Assembly (NCBI GenBank): GCA_951799425.1
Contig: OX637396.1
Span: 35,270,701 to 35,334,700, forward strand
DNA from: Ilex aquifolium
Taxonomy: Eukaryota; Streptophyta; Magnoliopsida; Aquifoliales; Aquifoliaceae
Direction of reading: 5' to 3'
Length of the DNA: 64,000 bases
In this document: positions 48,230 through 58,100 of the stretch, piece by piece
Layout of the letters: each line of letters begins with the position of its first letter
Numbering within the stretch: position 1 is the first letter of the stretch
Made by a program: the position numbers and the translations under genes
The notes under the pieces: generated by a model
Told to the model about the DNA's origin: nothing
What the model saw: the letters and a program-made list of their open reading frames with translations, nothing else
Databases searched by the model: none

Positions 48230-48644
48230 AAGTTAAATCTCTTATGACCTGACTTTAAGCGATTCTCAATATTCGAATTCAGAACATTTAAGTTTATAAC
48301 TCGTCCCTGTTTTCACTTAAACTACCTTAAGAATAACTAACACCCTTTTTAATATCAATGAACCCCATTAAATTCATATCTATCTCCCTCTTAGTCCTTT
48401 TTGTTTTTTCTATGTAAACTTTAAATTTAGATTATATAATTAAAAAATTAAAAATAAAGTAGTAATTAAAAATAAAAAGAAAATAGATTCTTTATAGGCA
48501 ACCTATAAAATAATTGTTTACAGTAGCTAATCAGAATTTGAAAGCTAAGCAAACTCATTGAGAATCCTTAGCATTGACTTATATGTTTGTGTAGTTGTCA
48601 AATTTTAAATTGGCTACTTGTAAATAATTGATTTACAGATTGTG
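48225..48644. repeat. Direct repeat B, copy 2
   Basis: 420 bp, same as 46859-47250 plus 27 bp. The two B copies flank A in direct orientation. Confidence 0.85.
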
Positions 48645-49082
48645 TGGAGAGAATTTATTCTCGAATAAAAATGGATGAGTTCACCCAATTTATACTAATT
48701 CAATTAAACTATTAAATATATGTCAAAAAAATCGAAACAAAAATAGTAATTAAAGCTAAATTTTAATGTTTTGATGTGATCTATATTATTTTGAGGTACT
48801 TTGAAATATTTTGATATATTTTTATCAATGTTTTAGAATATTTTGAAGTGTTTTAAGATATTTTAACTAATATTTTAAAAATAATTATTAATTTTTATTT
48901 TACTTTTGAAATATTTTTGTATCGAAATAATACATAAAAATAAAATTTTGATTATTGTTTATATAGTAGGTTGAAATAAAATTGGATGAATTTAGTTTTT
49001 AATTAATGAATATAGATTTGATGGGTTTAATAACTAAATAATTACATGAAGCGAAGACTCTTTCCGATCCCTTATTGCTGGT
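48645..49082. other. AT-rich DNA upstream of the gene 3 TATA box
   Basis: Short ATTTTGA-type motifs recur at 48770-48900. No gene or element terminus is seen. Confidence 0.4.
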
Positions 49083-49162
49083 CTATATAAGTATGATCAC
49101 GCACCTTTCAAATGCTCACCCCAACTCTTCACCTTTTAAGGTAACCAGTATCTTCAACTTAG

Positions 49163-49188
<26 letters not shown>
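49083..49188 (+). promoter_or_regulatory. Core promoter and 5'UTR of gene 3
   Basis: TATA box CTATATAAG at 49083-49091, followed by the leader shared with gene 2 (TTTCAAATGCTCACCCC) and a GA run at 49163-49188 that abuts the ATG. No TGACGT or ACACGTCA motif lies within the 400 bp upstream. Confidence 0.65.
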
Positions 49189-49194
<6 letters not shown>

Positions 49195-52100
49195 GGAACA
49201 GGGAAGGTGGTGTGCGTGACAGGGGCTTCGGGCTACGTAGCATCATGGCTGGTGAAGATGTTGCTTGAGCGTGGTTACACCGTCAAGGCCACCGTTCGGA
49301 AACTCGGTCAGCTCTCTCTCTCTTTCTCATCACCTTTACCGTTCTCTGTAGCACATATTGTTTAGAGTCATCTTTGTTTCCTATTCTTTTCTGTTCGAGT
49401 TGGTTCGAGTCTTGAGTCTTGGGTTCGTTGGGGCGGACCTCGTGATCTAGTGGTTTATACTCTCCTTTACCCCACCCTTTTTTAATTATCAAAAAAAAAA
49501 AAAACAATTCATACAATACGAACATTCTCTGGCTTCTATGTTACACTTTTGAAAGCGAGTCAAGTTTAGAGAGGACAACAAAAAAGGAAAGATTAAGTAA
49601 GTCGAGCTGCTGCTGGTCGATGCTTACCTTTCTTTTCTCGAGAGCATTATGCCGTAACCGGATTATTATGTTTGATACTAATTTTAGGGCCAGCCCAACC
49701 ACAAGCCTAATAAAATTTGGACTTTAAACCTCACTTTTAACCACCGGATGGGGTGGTCTAAAGGGAGTATAGACCGAATTTCTCACTAAAGTAGGAGGTT
49801 CAAATCTTGGAGTTCATATTAGGGATCGGTGCATGACTACTATACTAATCTAGCTAGGTTGACCACTATGCTAACCTAGTTACGTCCGTTTCTAAGAGAA
49901 GTAACGGACACGGTCAAGGCGTCATGATTCCACTAGCGAGAGCCTATCGGAGTGGTCTTCCGCTCGATCCCTTGCCCCCTCCCTTTGTTCGCACATAAAA
50001 AAAAACCTCACTTCTAAGAAAGATCCCAAATTTTTGAGTACATAATTAGTTAATATCAAAAATTTAAATTCAAGAAATTTTTAAGTCTTACAAAAGGCCC
50101 TATAAAAATATAAGCCCCTAGGAAATAATATCACCAATGTTTCACTTCAAAATTAAAATTAATTTGTAGTACAAAAAAAATAAAAAAAAAATGAATAAAT
50201 ATAACTGATGGGTCAAGCCCAAATAGCCCAATTTATGTGAAAAGGCCCAACCTCGATTGAAGAGTCCAACCATACAAAGACCCACCAAGTCCAAGTTCAA
50301 GTCCAATCCAGCTGGGGCCCTCCTCCGAAGGAATTGGAGTACGAGGGAGAGAAATACGGCGCACAGAGAAATCCTACCAAATTGGTAATTACCAAAACAA
50401 GTAGGAAATCCCTCCCTCACGGCACCGCCTCACCTCCAAACCCTAACTCTATAAATGTAAGCCCTCTCATCATCTAGGGCAGACGCCTCCCAAAATACCT
50501 CATCTCCTACCCTTGCACAACACTGTCGTTCCTTTTCCCTAAAAGCTCTGTAGCTCCGGTGACGATTATTCATCAATAAAGAACACCAAAGGCCATCGTT
50601 GCCATTAAAAGTGGACGTAGGCCAAGGCCGAACCACTATAAATCTCTGCTTTACTCCTTTATTTGCCATTTTTGGCATTGATTGTTTGTTTACTGCATTT
50701 TTATATTATTTACTTGACTGTGGTGCACGAAAACCAATTTGTGCATCATCAGTTTGGCGCCGTCTGTGGGAATCGACAAATTCTCATTTCTAAACACTTT
50801 TTCTGTTGAATCAATGACGATCACTACCCGATCGATGAACCAGCCTGAAGATAATCCACCAAGAGAAGAGGAGGTTGCTCCTCCCCCAACCAATTATGTC
50901 CCAAGTACGTAGCAGATACTGGAGACCATGCAGGAGCTTATGGCCCAGAATCAGCAAATCCTTCAACTAATGCTCACGGCGCAAGGAGGAACACTACCTG
51001 AACCTCAAGAGGGAGGAGCTCCACGCCTTGAGCGTCAAAGAGCTCCCCATACAGGAGCACCCCATCATGGCGCCACTTTTGGAGCTCACTTGGGCGCCCC
51101 GCCTATGGGAGCCCCCTTGGGCGCCCAGCATGGGGGACCTCCCCATGAGGGACTCTAACCCCCACCTCTTCCAGCTCCTGCTCCTCATGGTGGAGACCCT
51201 CCTCTCCATGAGGATAAGGGTGAAAATCAAAGCATGGGGCATGGGAGCCATTTTCACGACAATTCCAGAGGAGCTCCCAACCATTGGAATGAGAAAATTA
51301 AAGAAGTACAAAATCAGCTAGGTGACGTCTTCAATGCCATGAAGGCGCAAGGACCTGAGACTGTGGACTATCTTGTTAGGCGAACTGACACGCCTTTCAA
51401 GCCAGACGTGGCGAACTACCCCCTCCCTCAAAAGTTTCAAATGCCATCGGTGGAGACCTTTGACGGGAAAAAGGATCCACTGGACCATTTGGAGACTTAC
51501 AAAACTCTAATGCAGATGCACAGTGTCCCCGACGAAATCATGTGCAGAGCATTCCCGACCACCTTGAAGGGATCAGCGCGACAATGGTTCGCCAAACTCA
51601 CCCCGGCCTCCATAGGCTCCTTCGCCGAATTGAGCAGATCCTTTGTGACACAGTTCATCGGTGGACGCCGCCAGTAGAAGCCTGTCACCCATCTGCTCAG
51701 CATAAAGCAGGACCAAGATGAGAGCCTGAGAAGCTAGCTGACTCGTTTTAACGAGGGGGTCCTTCAGGTCGAAGAACCCGATGAAAAAGTCAGCATGACC
51801 GCCTTCCTGGGAGGCCTCCAATCATCGAGCTTCCTTTTCTCCGTGATGAAGCGACCACCGAAGAGCATGCTAGAACTATTGGCAAAAGCTCAAAAATATA
51901 TGAATGCTGAGGAAATCAACAAGTCTAGGCGAGGTGAATCATCTCGCGGATCGTCAAAAGATTGACCTGCTCTGCACTGTTCTCAAACAGGCAGCCTAAC
52001 TCCAGCTTAGCGGCTCTCTCGCGGGTCGCCAAAAAAGCTTGGCCTCTGCACTGTTCTCAAACAGGCAACCTATCTCTAGCTTAGCGACTCTCTCGTGGGT

Positions 52101-55100
52101 CGCCAAAAAAGCTTGACATATCTCTGCTCTGCTCTTAAGCAGCAGCCTACCTCTGCACTGCTCTCAAGTAGGCAGCCCACCTACCTCCGCACTGTTCTAA
52201 AGCAGGCAGCCTACCTCCCTCTCCAGGTAATTGTGTTAAATATTTTAATGTTTGGAATAACATTGTTTTTTCAACACCTCTCAGGCACCGAGCACATGCG
52301 CCAAGCACCTCTTAGGCGCCTAGCACAGGCATTCAGCATCTCTCAGGCGCCCAGCACCTCTTTGGCACCCAGCACAGGCCCCCAACACCTCCTAGGCACC
52401 CAACATAGGCGCCTAGACCTCCCAGGCGCCCAGCAAAGTTGCCCAGTCCCTCTCGGGCGTCCAGACCCCCCAAGCTCGCCCAAGGCAACTCCGGCTTGCC
52501 CAAGGCAGCTCCAGCTCGTCCAAGGTGCTCAAAATGGGGCTTATAATATATCAAATCGAAGCTCTCGACGAGCTCTACAAGACTCACAGCCTATGGCTGT
52601 GATTGATGCTGTAAAAAGTCCAAAAAAGGCTCAGAAACAGCTATTTTGGCCTCTCAAATTTTTTTTCAAAAAAAAAAAAAAATTCTGCTCGCCCAGGACA
52701 CTTCCAGCTCGCCCAGGACACCTCCATCTCGCCCAAAAGCTGTCATCTCGCCCAAAACCGTGCATACAACTCTCTGCTCGAAGTTTTGACCGTAACTTTT
52801 GCTCCGTTGCTCCAAATGGGGCTTATAATATATCAAATCGAAGCTTTCGACGAGTCCTACAAAACACACTGCCCATGGCAATGACTGATGTTGTAAAAAG
52901 TCCAAAAAAGGCTCAGAAACAGCTGTTTTGGCCTCCCGAAGTTCTTCCAGTTATGCCGGTCAGCCGAAAATTCAAATTCAACCGAATGCCCTCCTCTCCA
53001 AGTTCCATTGGACACAGGGCATTGGGGGGCAAATGATGGGCCAAGCCCAAAGGCCCAACTCATGTTACAAGCCCAATGGCCCAACTTCAAGAGGTCCAGC
53101 TAGTCAAGCCCAATGTGGTCAACCCGGTCAAACTCAACAAGCTCAAGGAGCTACATTAGCAAGGAGCACATAAGGTCAAGTTCAAGGAGTAACATTAGCA
53201 GGAGCATACAAGGCCATCACGCCAGGCGTCCAGGCCATAACGCCATGCGCCCTGCCCTCCTCCTCAGGCGCCCAGGCCTCATCAGGCACCCCTAATGGCG
53301 CCCAGGCAAGGCCCTCAGGCTCCCAAGCCTCCTTAGGCACCCCTGATGGCGCCCAGGCCTCTTCAGGCACCCCTGATGGCACCCAGGCAAGGCCCTCAGG
53401 CGCCCAAGCCTCCTTAGGTACCCCTGATGGCGCCCAAGCCTCTTCAGGCACCCCTGATGGCGCCCAGGCAAGGTCCTCAGGCGCCCAAGCCTCCTTAGGT
53501 ACCCCTGATGGCCCCCAAGCCTATTCAGGCACCCCTGATGGCACCCAGGCAAGGCCCTCAGGCGCCCAAGCCTCCTTAGGTACCCCTGATGGCGCCCAAG
53601 CCTCTTCAGGCACCCCTGATGGCGCCCAAGCCTCCTTAGGTACCCCTGATGGCGCCCAAGCCTCCTCAGCCACCCTTGATGGCGCCCAGGCAAGGCCCTC
53701 AGGCGCCCAAGCCTCCTCAGCCACCCTTAATGGCGCCCAGGCAAGTCCCCCAGGTGCCCAGACTCCCTCCGATACCCAGACAACTCGCCCTATGGGCTTA
53801 CCTCTTCCAAAAACCTCCTCCTCCTTCTCCTCCTTCAATGCTTGCAGCTCCAAGAACTCCATGACCGCCGGATTCAGATCCAATTTCGCCACCTTCCTCA
53901 ATCGACATTGTCCTCTTAAAAATCCTAGCAAAAGTGGAAAAAACTTGGAGTATGCACCAAAGCAAAAATGCATCTAGCAAGGGAAGTCTCCACCACCTGA
54001 AACTCAAGATGTAAACTAATGCACCCTTCTCCAAAGTTTCCTTGGACAAGGGGCATTGGGGGGCAAATGATGGGTCAAGCCCAAATAGCCCAATTTATGT
54101 GAAAAGGCCCAACCTCGATTGAAGAGTCCAACCATACAAAGACCCACCAAGTCCAAGTTCAAGTCCAATCCAGCTGGGGCCCTCCTCCGAAGGAATTGGA
54201 GTACGAGGGAGAGAAATACGGCGCACGGAGAAATCCTACCAAATTGGTAATTACCAAAACAAGTAGGAAATCCCTCCCTCACGGCACCGCCTCACCTCCA
54301 AACCCTAACTCTATAAATGTAAGCCCTCTCATCATCTAGGGCAGACGTCTCCCAAAATACCTCATCTCCTACCCTTGCACAACACTGTCGTTCCTTTTCC
54401 CTAAAAGCTCTGTAGCTCCGGTGACGATTATTCATCAATAAAGAACACCAAAGGCCATCGTTGCCATTAAAAGTGGACGTAGGCCAAGGCCGAACCACTA
54501 TAAATCTCTGCTTTACTCCTTTATTTGCCATTTTTGGCATTGATTGTTTGTTTACTGCATTTTTATATTATTTACTTGACTGTGGTGCACGAAAATCAAT
54601 TTGTGCATCATCAATAACCACAATCAAAATTTATTAAATTCAATAAGTTGGGCCCGTAGTCCAACCCATAACAGTCAAAACCCAAAATATCAAAAGTTTA
54701 AAAAAAAAAAAAAAAGAAGAAGAAACCTCGTGTTAAAAATTAATAGGTAATCTCATTTACCAACACTTACTCTCAACCTCTCTCTCCTGCCAAAAACAAA
54801 AACAAAAAATGAAAATAATTAGAGGATCCTCCAATTCATTTTGCATGGCGAGGATTTATCCACTCCTGCAAATTCGGTCCATCATAAATTTTTCAAAATC
54901 TAAAGTACATATTTCAAAATTTTTAGGATTCTCTTTTTCTATGTACTTATGGAATGATTTTTGTATTTTATTACACCAATTTTAAATAATACAAAATGAT
55001 CTTATATTTTTTTGAAAAAAATATGTAAAATGATTTTCAATGTGTTCTAAACTTATTAGTACGTGTCCAAAGTTTATCCGTAATGTGTTCATTGTCATTT

Positions 55101-58100
55101 ATGTATGCAGTCAAGCTTTTTGACTATGTGGCTTTGCCCATTTTCAGGAAAATATATCTGAAAGAGATATAATATTTGTATATATAACAATATACATAAT
55201 TTTTTAGAAAAATGGGAAGCTGGCCTGTGCCCCTGGCTCCCACATAACTGTGGCCATGGTTTAAGTATTTGAATGAACTTATGTTAGCTCATTTTTTCTG
55301 TAAGATGAACTCAGCTTGGCATGCCACAGCACAGCTTTATTTCTATATGGCTGAGGTACACTCCAGTAGTTCTGATTTGCAAAATTTGCAATTACAATTT
55401 AACACGTTCGTTTATTCTAATTGTCAGTATTTCTATTTAAATGTACTACAGATGATCCGAAGAAGACAGCACACCTGCTTGAATTTGATGGAGCTAAGGA
55501 AAGGCTACATTTCTTTGAAGCAAACTTAACTGAAGAAGGATCATTTGATGCTGCGGTTGATGGTTGTGAAGGTGTCTTTCACACAGCCTCTCCTATTTTG
55601 CTTTCAGTCACTGACCCTCAGGTAAATCCCCAAACTTCTACTGTGCTATGGTGATTTTGGTGTGGTAGCCACATCTGTATAGCACTTAAGGCAAATCAAT
55701 TCATTTGGTACTGTGATTTTGAAACTTCTTTATTCAACAACTGCGATTTCTAACTTACTTCCAATCTGTCCTAGTGTGTTTTGTCATACACACTTTAACA
55801 ACGAGAAGTGTGGTTCAAACTACCGCTTTCTTGTATGCTTGTTGGTCTTGTTATCACTGCAAATTGTTCTGATCGTCTCATGTGGCAACACATGTAATGA
55901 AATAACAGAGTGGAGAACAGATAAGCATATGACAAGATAAGCAGTAAACTTTAGCTATAAGCATATTAGTCAGAATGGTATCAAGACTTTGCCTTGGAAT
56001 AAGTTAACGTGGAAGCTAAAGAAAATAGAAACATGAAAACTAAAGCTTATTTCTTGAATTTATAACTTTATATGCAAAAGCTTGATGGGAAAATATATAT
56101 CTGAAAGTAGTGGAGATTCTACTGTCTTAATCTGGCTAGAAATTAGCTCCTTGTATAAGAAGTGAAAACTAGATCTAGTAAAACTGAAGTTCAGATGCTT
56201 TATTCTTTAGAAGTACAGGGCACTGTATCATTCTCTGTGTGGTCTTCCTCCCCTGTCCCTCCCATTCTTAGCGGGAGAGCAAGACGATTTTAGGTGGTTG
56301 AGTTATACTCTTTGTACATGTGATTTATCATCTTAGTTTAACAACTCATAGCAGTTCTTAGCTTAAAACGAATGATAGAAATGTGAGAGGTCCACGCTCA
56401 TATCTATTTTATAGCTCCTTGAATTTCACTAGATTGGTTGCAGCCAATAATCTTACCAATTCAAGATCATGTTTTGTTGCTAGCTTATTTTCAAGAAAAA
56501 TGTTGAATCAAAGTAACCAATGCAGGAAAGTTTTTTTCCGATAGAATGCCTTAGTGCTATTTCGTGCTTACGTTTACATAATGCTGTTGGCTTTTATTCG
56601 CTTCTTTTGAAAAACTGTATATAGAAAGGGCTGCTTATCATTTGATTACCATTTACCACGTTTCAGGCAGAGTTAATTGAGCCTGCTGTGAAGGGAACAC
56701 TTAATGTGCTGACATCCTGTGCAAAAGTTTCATCTATCAAAAGGGTGGTACTAACATCTTCAATGGTTTCGGTTAGAAACAACGGAAAACCTCTAAACCC
56801 CGATGTTGTCGTTGATGAGACATGGTTCTCAGATCCAGTATTTTGTCAGGAATCAAAGGTTGGTAATTAGCTAATGTCTTCAAAATGTAAGTAATTAAGT
56901 GATGCAGTGCAGAAGCAACATCCATTGAGTTCCCCATGACTCTTGTATTTCTTTCTTTGTTGCCATGGCTATAGAAATATGTTAGTCGTCCATGAAAGAT
57001 AAGTAGAAGACATGTCATCCTATGCACTGTGGTGTGGAGTATACATGATTTTCTGTTGTTTGTTTTTGCTAAACTTTGGTTCATGTATCAGTATACGCTA
57101 TCGAAAACCTTGGCCGAGGAAGCTGCATGGAAATTTTCAAAACAGAATGGGATTGACTTGGTGACAATACATCCAACCTATGTGACTGGTCCTCTCTTGC
57201 AGCCAACTCTCAATAGCTCTGCTAAGTTGTTTCTGAACTTCATAAATAATGGTATGCTTTTTCTGTAGCAAATGAGAATGATGCATATGATATGACAGTA
57301 TCTTTATACTTGAAATGTTTTGATCCTTCATCTCAATTGTTACTAGCAACCATCTAGGTAAAATATTGAGAGTTATTGTGAACAAGATACGTTGAGCCTT
57401 TTTTATATATCTGGCAGGATTAGAAACATTGTATGGACAGTTACATGTAGGAATCAGGCCCTAATTAATATATGGTTATGGGGGTCTCTTAGAGAGCAAT
57501 TTATGTTTCATTTAACTAATCAGATTACGAATAGAATCTAATGTAGTTTGGAAGGAAACTACTCATTCCTTTTCATGACTGCTGGTGTGAAGTTCTAGAA
57601 ATTGTTTTTCTTCTGACGGTCACTGAGATAGGATTTGGTTCCAGAAAGAATTTTGATGGGGAGATAAGCCTTTTGAAAATTCTTTATCTCATCCATTCTG
57701 TCATTTGAAGTTTAAAAGGCAGCCATCTTAGTGCTGCTATCTCAATATGTTCTTGTTTGTAAGAAGTCTGAATTCATTATTCATTGCAAGATTCAATTAT
57801 TTTGTGAGATGCAGGAGAGGTTATCTTCTCTGAAGTTTGCTCATTGTTTCCCCTTCTCTTTTTATTTTTTAGTTCTTATGAGATGCCTATTTGTTGAGAA
57901 CAATGGCCCCTAAGGATAATTTCTCTTGCTGATTGTGCGTTTATATTATATTCCTTGGCATCCTGAGAAATTGACTTGGAAGACTGCTATTAGTATTGTT
58001 CATAATCCAGTTCAATATGAAAGAACCAAACATGTTGAAATTGACCAGCACTTCATTAAAGAAAAGCTAACCAAGGGCTTTATTTGCATGCCTGCTGTGA

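Larger units (their letters stand above)
50206..54613 (+). mobile_element. Young non-autonomous LTR retrotransposon (LARD-like, Ty3/gypsy gag) in gene 3 intron 1
   Basis: Two 546-bp LTRs (50206-50751 and 54068-54613) differ at about three positions by eye. A 5-bp duplication ATAAC flanks the element (50201-50205 and 54614-54618). The primer site TGGCGCCGTCTGTGGGAA starts at 50755, and a purine-rich tract ends at 54067. It carries a gag relic but no protease, RT, RNase H or integrase. The remainder is minisatellite and duplicated filler. It must have been mobilised in trans. It is in the same orientation as the gene. Confidence 0.93.

Noticed and set aside
52095-53036. 313-codon + strand frame in the LARD interior
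   Set aside because: It runs through three unrelated repeat blocks and a poly(A)-like run, has no gag/pol similarity, and contains two copies of a duplicated block in different contexts.
53182-53973. Minus-strand frames of 89-150 codons with [10 protein letters not shown] repeats
   Set aside because: They follow a minisatellite inside a non-autonomous LTR element. Neighbouring frames are equally open and no start or domain is conserved.
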